From contig NZ_AP022579.1 in the NCBI RefSeq assembly GCF_010731295.1, forward strand, positions 4,154,001-4,218,000: a DNA stretch of 64,000 nucleotides, written 5' to 3'. How positions within the stretch are numbered: the first letter of the stretch is position 1; every line of letters starts with the position of its first letter. The DNA comes from Mycolicibacterium boenickei (GTDB lineage Bacteria; Actinomycetota; Actinomycetes; Mycobacteriales; Mycobacteriaceae). Below are positions 38,469 to 46,992 of this stretch, piece after piece. The notes beneath the pieces are model-generated. The model was not told the origin of the DNA. It saw only the letters and a program-made list of their open reading frames with translations, and did no database searches. Position numbers and translations under genes: made by a program.

Positions 38469-40751
38469 TTAGTCCTCCTTGCGGATCAACCGTCCCAGCG
38501 CCTCACGATCCGGTGCCAGCAGCTCGTCGATGCGGGCTTGGTTCACATCGGCGACGATGATCTCGCCGACTTCCTGGTACACATCGCTGAACAGGCCGTG
38601 CGCCTTCATCTTCTCGGTCTGATAGACGTTGTCCTCGGTCGGCGTCACGTAGTAGACGATCTCCGGCTTGAACCGGTGGATCAGCCACACGTGGATCAGG
38701 TCCATCAGGCGCTTCTTGCGCAGCTTCTCGGCGAAGGTGTTCTGGTCGCGCACCGTGAGGATGTTGCGGCCGTGCCGGTCCTTGATGGGATCGACGACGA
38801 CGTTGGCCAGCGGCTCCTCACCGTCGCCGTAGATGCCGAGATCGAGCACGTCGGACCCGGCGCGACGCGGCCGCAGCTGCACCCGCAGGTTCTCGCCGAG
38901 CTTGTAGTGATCGCTCCACATCGCCAGCCACTCCTCGAGCAGCTTCTTGGGTACCTCGGTCTGCACCAGATGCTGGTGCTGTGTGGAGCCGGCACCCATC
39001 GCCTTGGTCGTCGCGGTGCGGCCCGAGGAGGCGGCCAGCGCCGCGTCGCTGCGCGGCCCGCCGACCAGGGTTTGCGGTGTGCGGTAAGGGGATTCGACCA
39101 GCCGCATCTTGCGTTGCAGCCGGGCCAGCGCCAGCATGCCCTCCTGCTGCAGGGACGTTGCGAACTCCTCGCAGGCGACGCCGTCGACCTGGTGACCGCC
39201 GTAGGTGATGAAGTTGAAGACGAACCCCATCTTGCCGAGTTCGGCTGGGAACGCCCGCATCTCGTCATCGGTCATGCCGGTGGTATCCCAGTTGAACGAC
39301 GGTGAGAGGTTGTAGGCCAGCATCTGGTCGGGGAACTCCGCATGGATGGCATCGGCGAACTGCTTGGCGTCGGCCAGATCAGCGGTCTTGGTTTCCATCC
39401 ACAGGATGTCGGCGAACGGCGCTGCCGCCAGCGACTTCGCGATCGCATACGGGATGCCGCCGCGGACCTGGTAATAGCCCTCCGGGGTCTTCACGCGTTC
39501 GCAGTCCCAGGCCACGTCGGCGCCCAGCTCGTGCGCCTTCTGCTGCGCCGTGTACAGCGACGCGCGCGCGGCGAAGGTGCGCCAGTCGGCCGCACTCATG
39601 GCGGCCGGCTCGCCCTCGCGTTCCCGGAACTCCAGAAGTTCGGCGACCGCCTCTCCGTAGGTGTTGAGGCCGGCGTCGTCCTGCCATGCTTCGACGAATG
39701 CCGACTCGACCTTGTCGAACATCGTGTCCACGGAATCACCTGGACGGTGGCCCTTGACCGCGTCGGCGATGGTGTTCGTGATGCCCTGGCGTTCCAGCCA
39801 GGCCTCGGCGGTCGCGTACTCGCCCTCGGGCAGCGCATACAGCAGATGGCCGTTGAGGTCGGTGACGCCGAGGTCGTAGAACCGGCGCACCATTGCCAGG
39901 AAACATGACTTGTAGGTCGGGACCGAGAGGTTCGTCGCGCCCAGCAGGAACGGTTGATCACGCTCATCGGCACGGCTGTCGATCAGGTTGGCGGCCTCGG
40001 CATCGGTGCGCGCGACGATGATGCCGGGCACCCGCATGATGTCCAGCTGGAACCGGGCGGTGTTGAGCCGTTTGATCTGCTCATCCGAGGGCACCAGCAC
40101 CTTGCCGCCCTGATGCCCGCACTTCTTGGTGCCCGGACGCTGATCCTCGATGTGATAACCGGGCACCCCGGATTCGACGAACCGCCGGATCAGGTTGCGG
40201 ACATGCGGATCGCCGCCGTGACCGGTGTCGGCGTCGGCGATGATGAACGGCCGGTAGTCGACTGCCGGGGTGGCGGCACGCTGTTCGGGGGTCATCCGCA
40301 GCCGCAGATACTGCTGATTCCGGTCGGCGGTCAGCAGCGCCCGCACCAGCCCGGCAGCCTCGTCGGGTACCTGGCTCAGCGGGTAGCTGGCCAGGTCGGG
40401 TCCCGGATCCTCACTGATCGAGCCCTTGGCCGAGGTGGCCCATCCGCCCAGGTAGATCCCTCGGATCCCCATCCGCTTCATCACCACGGCCTGGCCCGGC
40501 GAGTACGGCCCGAAGGTGGTGATGCTCAGCTTCTGGGCGAACAGATCGCGAAGGTAGAGAAAGAAATCCGTGGCGGCCTCGCGGGCCACCGGATAGTCCG
40601 ACGGGATCGTGCCGCGTTGCTCGGCGACCTGCCGGGCCGAGTACAGCCGGGTGATGCCCGCGAATCGAGGACTGTCGATGTAGGCCTGGGTGGCCTCGAC
40701 ATCGCTGTCGAATGACGAGTTGGTCTGTGCGTTGGCTTCGATGGTGGCCAT
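38469..40751 (-). CDS. aceA: Isocitrate lyase, long ICL2 (AceA) type
   Basis: Cleaves isocitrate to succinate and glyoxylate in the glyoxylate shunt, and in mycobacteria may also act as methylisocitrate lyase. The 760-aa protein is the long ICL2 form, far larger than the ~430-aa ICL1. The catalytic loop is [10 protein letters not shown] (C211), preceded by [12 protein letters not shown]. The C-terminal half is the ICL2-specific regulatory extension. ATG 40751 has AGGAG 8-10 bases upstream; an in-frame start to 40793 is less likely. Single gene with its own promoter region. Confidence 0.95.
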   Translation of the reverse strand: MATIEANAQTNSSFDSDVEATQAYIDSPRFAGITRLYSARQVAEQRGTIPSDYPVAREAATDFFLYLRDLFAQKLSITTFGPYSPGQAVVMKRMGIRGIYLGGWATSAKGSISEDPGPDLASYPLSQVPDEAAGLVRALLTADRNQQYLRLRMTPEQRAATPAVDYRPFIIADADTGHGGDPHVRNLIRRFVESGVPGYHIEDQRPGTKKCGHQGGKVLVPSDEQIKRLNTARFQLDIMRVPGIIVARTDAEAANLIDSRADERDQPFLLGATNLSVPTYKSCFLAMVRRFYDLGVTDLNGHLLYALPEGEYATAEAWLERQGITNTIADAVKGHRPGDSVDTMFDKVESAFVEAWQDDAGLNTYGEAVAELLEFREREGEPAAMSAADWRTFAARASLYTAQQKAHELGADVAWDCERVKTPEGYYQVRGGIPYAIAKSLAAAPFADILWMETKTADLADAKQFADAIHAEFPDQMLAYNLSPSFNWDTTGMTDDEMRAFPAELGKMGFVFNFITYGGHQVDGVACEEFATSLQQEGMLALARLQRKMRLVESPYRTPQTLVGGPRSDAALAASSGRTATTKAMGAGSTQHQHLVQTEVPKKLLEEWLAMWSDHYKLGENLRVQLRPRRAGSDVLDLGIYGDGEEPLANVVVDPIKDRHGRNILTVRDQNTFAEKLRKKRLMDLIHVWLIHRFKPEIVYYVTPTEDNVYQTEKMKAHGLFSDVYQEVGEIIVADVNQARIDELLAPDREALGRLIRKED

Positions 40752-40870
40752 GTGTGCGCTCCTGAACTCGGGTACCCCAATCATTGCTGGCAAGTAGCGG
40801 CGCCGAGGCCGGTTGGGAGATTTCTCAGGACTTCGCCGCGGCGCCGGGTCCAGGTTCTAGGCTGCACGGC

Positions 40871-41266
40871 ATGTCGATCGACCGGGCCGCACTGGCCGCC
40901 GGTGCCATCCGATTCGCGTCGGGCGTCTCGTTTCTCGTGGACCCGAAGCGGGCCGACCGGTTATGGGGCGGACGGGAAACGCCGGACGCCACCGCGCAGT
41001 TGATGTGGCGGTCGATGGGCTATCGCGATGCGCTGATCGGCGGCCTGCTGCTGGCGGCGGGACTACGCGGCAGGGACACCCGCGGCTGGTTCCTGGCATC
41101 GGGCGGGGCGGACGCCGCCGATCTGCTCGGCGGGCTGGCGGTGCACGACCAGCTGCCGCGGTCGCAGCAGGTCATCGGCCTCGGGGGAGCGGTGGTCGGC
41201 ATCGCGGTCGGTCTGTGGGGTGCCACCCGCCGCGGGCCGCGCGCCACGGCCCCGGCTGCCGGCTAG
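40871..41266 (+). CDS. Small membrane protein, DUF4267-like
   Basis: 131-aa protein with a charged start and about three to four hydrophobic segments (AALAAGAIRFASGVSFL; ALIGGLLLAAGLRG; VIGLGGAVVGIAVGLWGA). The motif GYRDALIGGLLLAAGLRGRD resembles DUF4267/DUF4345-type membrane proteins. Function unknown. ATG 40871 is used. Its TAG and the TAG of the convergent MFS gene share the CTAG at 41263-41266. Confidence 0.75.
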   Translation: MSIDRAALAAGAIRFASGVSFLVDPKRADRLWGGRETPDATAQLMWRSMGYRDALIGGLLLAAGLRGRDTRGWFLASGGADAADLLGGLAVHDQLPRSQQVIGLGGAVVGIAVGLWGATRRGPRATAPAAG

Positions 41267-42573
41267 GCCGACTTCGAATCGTCCTCGACGATGTCGCCGC
41301 GGTACCACCGGGTGCCCATCAGGTAGCAGCCCATGGCCATCAGCTGGAGCGTCGGTACCAGGATCAGCAGGGCGCGGCCCAGCGCGTGAGGGCCCAGGTC
41401 CGGGGTCAGCGTGTCACTGATCAGGCCGGTGACGAACGGGCCCACCGCGCCCAGCGTCGCGTTGAAGAACAAGAAGATCGCCGATGCCGTCGCCCGTTGT
41501 TCCGGCACCACCAGCCGCTGGATGGCCGCGATCGACGGGGCCATGTACGACGTGCCGATGATGTAGCTGAGCGCCAGGAACCACACGCATGCCCCGCGAC
41601 TGGAGACCGTGAACGCCAACACCGAGGCCGGCAGCAGCAGTGCCGTGGTCAGCACCACGATCCACAGCAGCCAGCGCGGGTCGCGGACGGCCAGCCGGTC
41701 TGCCAGCCGTCCCACGATCAGCAGTCCCAGGACCCCGGCCAATCCGGTGGCCAGGCCGTACTCCCACCCGACCTCACTGAGCGACATGGAGCGGGTCCGC
41801 ATCAGGAAGGCCGGGGTGAACGTGGTCAGCGAGTAACCCGCGGCGGCGATGAAGGCGGTGCCGCCGACCAACGACAGGAAGCTGCGTTTGCGCAGCAGTG
41901 CCCACCACTTGGTCTGCGTGCCGGGGTCCCGCAGCGCCACCTCCGGTAGCGACTGGCGTACCCCGACCAGCAGCAGCACCAGCGGCGCGAACAGGACGCT
42001 GACCGCGCCCATCACCACGAAAGCTGTTCGCCAGCCGAGGTTGTCGGCCAGCAGGCCGCCGCCGATCAGGCTGGCACCGCTGGCCAGCGGGATCGCGAAG
42101 GTGAGTACCGCCAGCGGTGCCGCCCGGCGCTGCGGGGCGAAGTTGCGGGCCACGTAGGCATGCGCGGCCGGGGTGCTACCGGCCTCGCCGACCGCCACGC
42201 CCACCCTGGTGAGGGCGAGCTGAAACCCGGACTGCACGGCGCCGCCGAGCATGGTCATCGTGCCCCACAGCGTCAGGCAGACAGCGACCACCGAGCCGTA
42301 CGTGCCGCGATCGGCGATCCGGGCCACCGCGATGCCGAGCACCGCGTACACGATCAGGAAGCCGAACCCGTTGATCACCCCGATCGCGGTGTCCGAGAGG
42401 GCCAGGTCGTGTTTGATGGGCTCGGCCAGCACCGCGGGCAGGAACCGGTCGACGTAGTTGAGCGTGCCGACCAGGGTCAGCAGCGCGACCGCGGCCCATG
42501 CCCGTCGTGGCCCGTGCGCATCGGCCGGTCCCGGTGGCACGGTCACCACCGGCGCCTGGCCGGTCTCACTCAT
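41263..42573 (-). CDS. MFS transporter, likely drug/metabolite:H+ antiporter-like
   Basis: 436-aa protein with twelve predicted membrane helices. Helix 1 reads TLVGTLNYVDRFLPAVLAEPI, and the cytosolic loop 2-3 resembles the MFS motif A (IADRGTYGS). Sequence resembles the Spinster/ACS-type MFS group. ATG 42573 is used; the residues before it belong to the SDR gene frame. It overlaps the end of the upstream SDR gene by eight bases, so the two form an operon. Substrate unknown. Confidence 0.88.
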   Translation of the reverse strand: MSETGQAPVVTVPPGPADAHGPRRAWAAVALLTLVGTLNYVDRFLPAVLAEPIKHDLALSDTAIGVINGFGFLIVYAVLGIAVARIADRGTYGSVVAVCLTLWGTMTMLGGAVQSGFQLALTRVGVAVGEAGSTPAAHAYVARNFAPQRRAAPLAVLTFAIPLASGASLIGGGLLADNLGWRTAFVVMGAVSVLFAPLVLLLVGVRQSLPEVALRDPGTQTKWWALLRKRSFLSLVGGTAFIAAAGYSLTTFTPAFLMRTRSMSLSEVGWEYGLATGLAGVLGLLIVGRLADRLAVRDPRWLLWIVVLTTALLLPASVLAFTVSSRGACVWFLALSYIIGTSYMAPSIAAIQRLVVPEQRATASAIFLFFNATLGAVGPFVTGLISDTLTPDLGPHALGRALLILVPTLQLMAMGCYLMGTRWYRGDIVEDDSKSA

Positions 42574-43420
42574 GTCGCACGCCGCGGGCGAACCGCCACA
42601 GGTATCGCGGCAGCCCGCGTAGCGGGACGGCCTTCGGCCACGCCTGCGGCCGGAAGAACGCGTCGGTCCCGCCGTCGACGAAAACCACGCTGCCACAGAG
42701 GAAATCGGCCGAATTCGACAGCATGAAGCAGATCCAGTCGGCGAGGTGGCCGGCGTCGCCGTATCCGCCGACGGGCACCGGGAAGGAGCGCACCGCGCGA
42801 CCCTCGCGTGGATCGGCGAGCTGGGCCTCCAACAGCGGGGTCAGGATCGCGCCGGGCGCCAGGGCGTTGAGCCGGATCCCGGCGCCTGCCCATGCCGCGG
42901 TGACCGCATGGATCCGCAGCCAGCGGCTGAGCGCGATCTTGGAAGCGGCGTACATGAGCGCCGACCCGTTGCGGCTCAGCAGGCGCAGTGAGCGCACTGC
43001 CTTGTCGGTGTCATGCGCCAACAGTGCCCGGATGGTCCGCCGCGGGACCATCGGCACCGTGGTCGTCGAGTTGCTGGATATGACAACGACTTTGGCGCGA
43101 TCGGCGTTGGCCAGGGCCGGGCGCCAGGCTTCCAGCAGCTCCACCACGCCGAGGAAATTGACCTCGGCGATCAACCGGTTCCGGTCGGCCCCGGGCCCCG
43201 GGCCCAGTCCGGCGGCCAGCACCGCCCCGTCGAGCGCCCCGTCGCACGCCGCCAGCACACCGTCGGAGGCCGCCCGGCGCCCCTGCGGGGTCGACAGGTC
43301 GGCGGCGACCTCAGCGGATGCGAGGTCCACGCCGATCACGGTGTGCCCGAGCTGTCGCAACCGCTGAGCCGCCTGCAATCCCATGCCGGATGCGGACCCG
43401 GTAACCGCGTAAGTGCCGAT
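42566..43420 (-). CDS. Short-chain dehydrogenase/reductase with apparent ATC start
   Basis: 284-aa NAD(P)-dependent oxidoreductase. The cofactor motif TGSASGMG is at residues ~7-14, the Ser region VVISSNST in the middle, and the catalytic YAASK follows. The C-terminus RFARGVRHE is slightly extended. No ATG/GTG/TTG precedes the cofactor motif in frame; the only ATG lies within it (GMG). An ATC at 43420 lies five bases after a perfect AAGGAGG, and gives a normal N-terminus. The first gene of an operon with the MFS transporter, divergent from another SDR. Confidence 0.78.
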   Translation of the reverse strand: MGTYAVTGSASGMGLQAAQRLRQLGHTVIGVDLASAEVAADLSTPQGRRAASDGVLAACDGALDGAVLAAGLGPGPGADRNRLIAEVNFLGVVELLEAWRPALANADRAKVVVISSNSTTTVPMVPRRTIRALLAHDTDKAVRSLRLLSRNGSALMYAASKIALSRWLRIHAVTAAWAGAGIRLNALAPGAILTPLLEAQLADPREGRAVRSFPVPVGGYGDAGHLADWICFMLSNSADFLCGSVVFVDGGTDAFFRPQAWPKAVPLRGLPRYLWRFARGVRHE

Positions 43421-43480
43421 GATCGCCTCCTTGCGGCCCGATCGTGGGCCGGTCCGGCGGCCAAAGATAGCATCCGAGGC

Positions 43481-44281
43481 ATGACCGACCTTGCCAAATA
43501 CGGCCCGTGGGCCGTGATCGCCGGAGGTTCCGAGGGGGTCGGCGCAGAGTTCGCCCGGATGCTCGCCGAGGACGGGTTCAACCTGGTCCTGCTGGCTCGT
43601 AAGGCCGGTCCGCTGGAGGCCACCGCGCAACGCTGCCGGGACCTGGGCGTGCAGGTGCGCACGGTGGCGGTGGATCTGGTGGACGAGGCGTCGACCGCTC
43701 GGATCGCGGAGGAGACCGCCGACCTGGAGATCGGCCTGCTGATCTACAACGCCGGCGCCAACACCTGCAGCGAACGCTTCCTGGATGCGCCGCTGGCCGA
43801 TTTCCAGAAGGTCGTCGACCTCAACATCACCAGGATGATGGAGCTGGTCCAGCACTTCGGCCGGCCGATGGCTGCACGAGGCCGGGGCGGAATCCTGCTG
43901 GTGGGGTCACTGGCGGGCTACGCGGGATCGATGCGGCACACCGTCTACGGCGGCGTGAAGGCGTACGGCCGCCTGTTCGCCGAGAGCCTGTGGCTGGAGT
44001 TGCGCGAGTACAACGTCGACGTGCTGGAACTGGTGCTCGGCGTGACCCGTACCCCGGCGATGGAACGCGCAGGCCTGAACTTCGAGGCACCGGGAATGCG
44101 AATCAACGATCCGGCCGAGGTGGCCGCAGAAGGCCTGGAGCATCTCGGCGCGGGGCCGGTGCACGTGGCAGGCGGCAACGCGAAACGCGCCGAGATGAAC
44201 AGTGCACCGGATCGCGCGCAGGTGGTGCTCAGGTCCGACGCCGCCATCCGCAACCTGATCAATCACCGGGCACCGCAATGA
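43481..44281 (+). CDS. Short-chain dehydrogenase/reductase
   Basis: 266-aa SDR. Cofactor loop GGSEGVGAEFA replaces the usual TGxxxGxG, then NAGA, Ser in LLVGSLAGYAG and YGGVKAYG with Tyr and Lys of the active site. ATG 43481 follows a 60-bp divergent promoter shared with the ATC-start SDR. The stop overlaps the ATG of a SnoaL-like gene (ATGA). Probably acts in lipid or steroid-like metabolism (inference). Confidence 0.9.
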   Translation: MTDLAKYGPWAVIAGGSEGVGAEFARMLAEDGFNLVLLARKAGPLEATAQRCRDLGVQVRTVAVDLVDEASTARIAEETADLEIGLLIYNAGANTCSERFLDAPLADFQKVVDLNITRMMELVQHFGRPMAARGRGGILLVGSLAGYAGSMRHTVYGGVKAYGRLFAESLWLELREYNVDVLELVLGVTRTPAMERAGLNFEAPGMRINDPAEVAAEGLEHLGAGPVHVAGGNAKRAEMNSAPDRAQVVLRSDAAIRNLINHRAPQ

Positions 44282-44778
44282 CATCCGATATCGCGGCGCT
44301 TGAGGCACGGCTGCGCCGGCTCGAGGACGAACGCGACATCGCCCGGTTGATCGCGTCCTACGGCCCGCAGGTGGACGCCGCCGACGCCGACGGCACGGCC
44401 GCATTGTGGGCAACCGACGGTCGCTACGAGGTCGAGGGCTGGGCGATGGCCGGCCGTGCGGACGTCCACGCGATGGTCAGCTCGACGTCCCACCGCGCCC
44501 TGGTGGCCTCGGGCTGCAGCCACTTCCTCGGACCTGCCGTGGTGACGGTCGACGGCGACGCCGCGGTGGCGGTGTGCGAATCGTTGGTGCTGGTGCGCCG
44601 CGAGACCCCCGACGGGTCCGCCGAATACGTGGTGTGGCGGGCGACGGCAAACCACTTCGAGCTTGCCCGCACCGAAGGACACTGGCAGATCACTCGCCGG
44701 TCCAGCCGGCTGCTCAACGGCGACCCGGCGGCACACCGGCTGCTGACCGCAGGTGTGGCGGGCGAGCCGGCACCCTGA
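44278..44778 (+). CDS. SnoaL/NTF2-like protein (nuclear transport factor 2 fold)
   Basis: 166-aa protein starting ATG 44278, translationally coupled to the SDR. Markers are LRRLEDERDIARLIASYGPQVDAADADGTAALWATDGRYEVEGWAMAGRADVHAM and a C-terminal FELARTEGHWQITRRSSRLL, typical of SnoaL_4-type proteins (ketosteroid isomerase fold). Often hydratase, isomerase or monooxygenase-like; probable substrate shared with the SDR. Confidence 0.85.
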   Translation: MTSDIAALEARLRRLEDERDIARLIASYGPQVDAADADGTAALWATDGRYEVEGWAMAGRADVHAMVSSTSHRALVASGCSHFLGPAVVTVDGDAAVAVCESLVLVRRETPDGSAEYVVWRATANHFELARTEGHWQITRRSSRLLNGDPAAHRLLTAGVAGEPAP

Positions 44779-44900
44779 CCCAGATGAATTCTCGGTGCCC
44801 ATGCGGTTACCGATTCCTCTACGAGATGCCGATGCGGGCGAGGCGACTTACGCTCATCGCGGTCGGGTGTTGACCGCACGAGGGGAATCGAGGTCGCAGG

Positions 44901-45974
44901 GTGAGGACAGTGCTCGGGCTGTCGGTGACTGCGCACGGCATCGCTTGGGCGCTCATCGACGGCGACGTCACCCCACTCGATGACGACGCCTTCGACGTCG
45001 AGTTCGCCGAACAGCTCGCTGCCAGGGCCGCGGCCGCCGCCCGGAGTGCGCGTGCCATCGCGGCCTCCAGCGGCCAGGACGTGGCCGCGATCGGCGTGAC
45101 CTGGCATGGGCTCGATGAGGATGACGACGGCGACCCCCTGGCCGACCTTCTCGATCGTCTCGCGGCCGCGGGATTCGACGATGTGCGCGTGGTTGCCGAG
45201 CACACCGGACCCGACGGGCTCGATGACGATGACGCGCAGGTGCGCGATGCCCAGGCCGCCGCACGAGCCGTTGCGACCAACGCGGTCGCCCCGACACCCA
45301 AGGTGATCGGTTACCGTCCGCCCGCGCCGTGCAGGCACCGTGCGGTGCGGGTGGTGGCCGCCGCGGCAGCGACGGTTGCGGCAGGCATGCTGACGGTCGG
45401 CTCGCAGTTCACCGAACCCACACCGATTCCGGCCGCCGACGAGGGCGACATCACCGCGGCGGCGGCCCCGGCGCCGCGGATGGTCACCGTCGCCGCGCCG
45501 CGACTGTCGGAACGAGCGGCGACGGCGCTGCCCACCGAGGTACGCGTCCCGGAACAGGTCGCCGAGGCGGTCGAACACGTACCTGCCGCCGAATCGGCCG
45601 AACCCGCGGTGGCCGCTCACGTGACGCCCGTCGAGCCGGCTGCTCCGGCACCACGGGCGCAGCCCGTCGCTGTGGTGCAAACCGTTGTACCCCAGCCGGT
45701 CTCAGTGGTTCAGCTGGCCGTGCCCGCGCAGGCGCCGGTCGCGTCGACCATGCCGGCGCAGCAGCCGGCCGGGGTCCCCGCCGCGCACCTGCCGGCTGCC
45801 CAGTCGCACCTGCCCGCCGCCGAGACCCACATTGCGGCCGATCCGGCACCGGCCCCTGCACTCGCACCGGCCCCGATGCCCGCGCCGGTATCCGCACCAG
45901 TGCCGACACCGGCACCGGCGCCGGCAACCCCGGCCGATCCCATCAGCGGGTGGCTGCTCGCCGCGATGCCGTAG
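44901..45974 (+). CDS. Mycobacterial membrane protein with Ala/Pro-rich tail (DUF7159-like)
   Basis: 357-aa protein from GTG 44901. The N-terminal ~130 residues begin VLGLSVTAHGIAWALIDGD, a pattern like the first strand of actin-like ATPase folds, and I recall similar mycobacterial proteins as DUF7159. One membrane segment (VRVVAAAAATVAAGMLTVG, around residue 155) is followed by a ~180-residue Ala/Pro/Val-rich tail, predicted outside. No enzyme motif seen. Predicted topology: cytosolic domain, one helix, disordered wall-spanning tail. Ends 13 bp before the convergent gene. Confidence 0.7.
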   Translation: MRTVLGLSVTAHGIAWALIDGDVTPLDDDAFDVEFAEQLAARAAAAARSARAIAASSGQDVAAIGVTWHGLDEDDDGDPLADLLDRLAAAGFDDVRVVAEHTGPDGLDDDDAQVRDAQAAARAVATNAVAPTPKVIGYRPPAPCRHRAVRVVAAAAATVAAGMLTVGSQFTEPTPIPAADEGDITAAAAPAPRMVTVAAPRLSERAATALPTEVRVPEQVAEAVEHVPAAESAEPAVAAHVTPVEPAAPAPRAQPVAVVQTVVPQPVSVVQLAVPAQAPVASTMPAQQPAGVPAAHLPAAQSHLPAAETHIAADPAPAPALAPAPMPAPVSAPVPTPAPAPATPADPISGWLLAAMP

Positions 45975-45987
45975 AGGGCAGGCCGAA

Positions 45988-46992
45988 CTACCGCATCGTC
46001 GCCAGGTTGTTCCAGAAATGCCTGAGACTGTCCGTGCCGCCGAACAGCGTCGTGAAGTTCGTCGAATCGACCAGCACGATGTCGCCGGCCCGCGCGGTCG
46101 CCGGGGGCATCCAGATCAGTGCGTTGAACGCGGTGTTGCCCGCCTCGGTGAAAGGATGCGGCCGGGTCGGGTCGACCAGTTGGCGTCCCAACACGCGCAG
46201 CGCCGCGCTTTCCGGCGCGGTCAGCTCGTAGTGCGGCAGGTGCGGGTGGAAGTTGAAGGTCGTGACATCGGTGAGTAGCCCGGGGGAGTCCAGATCGCGC
46301 GAGGCGGTCAACGGCGCGATCTCGGTGGTGCCCTCCACGACTGCCGGACGTAGCCCCCACACGTTGTGCACCGGGACGTCGAGCGCACGCATCAGTGAGC
46401 GCGTGTACTGCCCGAACCGCTGTTGGCGTGGCACCAGCGGATCGCCGTGGTGCAGGTACTCGACCTGGCGGCGGGCATAGTCGTCGGTGTCGCCGACATC
46501 GTGGTGCGGCGCGAGCAGCAGGCAGGTGCCCTCCCGCTGTAGCCAGCGGCGGATCGCCTCGATCTCGGCCGGGTCGGCCTCTTGCTCGGACAGGATGTGG
46601 TCGAGGCCGAACACCATCAGCGTGTCGCAGTCGTCGAGAATCCGCTCGTCGATCGGAAGCCGGTAACCGGCCTGGTCGATCCGCTGGAACACCGCCACCG
46701 GATGGCCGGTGACCTCGCCCGCCAGCTCCTGGAAGGCCAGGGTGGACCGGTGGAACAACTCCAGCGTGCCTGCGATGCCCTGCAGGAAGGCGGCTTCGTC
46801 GTATTCGGGTGTCTCGTAAGCCGGCCACAGCACGTTGCGCACCTCGGTCATGGTGGAGAACCGGTTCTCCATCGCGGCCGGGTTGCGCTGGGCTTCCCAC
46901 GGGTAACTCCACGTCCAGTAGATGCTGATCCGGCGACGCCCGTCGTGCGGGCGCGGAATGTGGGTCTGGTTGTAGGTGCGGGCACCGGTCAT
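45988..46992 (-). CDS. Unknown protein in DyP operon (glutamine amidotransferase-like fold?)
   Basis: 334-aa cytosolic-looking protein not confidently recognised. It opens with RRISIYWTWSYPWEAQRNPAAMENRFSTMTEV. A middle part with DDCDTLMVFGLDHILSEQEADPAEIEAIRRWLQREGTCLLLAPHHDVG resembles the beta-strand plus 'gatekeeper' region of ThuA/class I amidotransferase-like domains, without an obvious nucleophilic Cys. Its ATG overlaps the stop of the DyP peroxidase gene (ATGA), so it is co-translated. No signal peptide. Function inferred only as DyP-associated. Confidence 0.72.
   Translation of the reverse strand: MTGARTYNQTHIPRPHDGRRRISIYWTWSYPWEAQRNPAAMENRFSTMTEVRNVLWPAYETPEYDEAAFLQGIAGTLELFHRSTLAFQELAGEVTGHPVAVFQRIDQAGYRLPIDERILDDCDTLMVFGLDHILSEQEADPAEIEAIRRWLQREGTCLLLAPHHDVGDTDDYARRQVEYLHHGDPLVPRQQRFGQYTRSLMRALDVPVHNVWGLRPAVVEGTTEIAPLTASRDLDSPGLLTDVTTFNFHPHLPHYELTAPESAALRVLGRQLVDPTRPHPFTEAGNTAFNALIWMPPATARAGDIVLVDSTNFTTLFGGTDSLRHFWNNLATMR

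Noticed and set aside
40784..40793. TTGC-TG-GCAA element upstream of aceA as a RamB-type site
   Set aside because: Arms are only four bases and the match to the known RamB consensus is poor.
45484..45927. Ala/Pro-rich repeats at the end of the 44901-45974 gene as a tandem DNA repeat
   Set aside because: Repeats are degenerate at both DNA and protein level and reflect low-complexity coding sequence.
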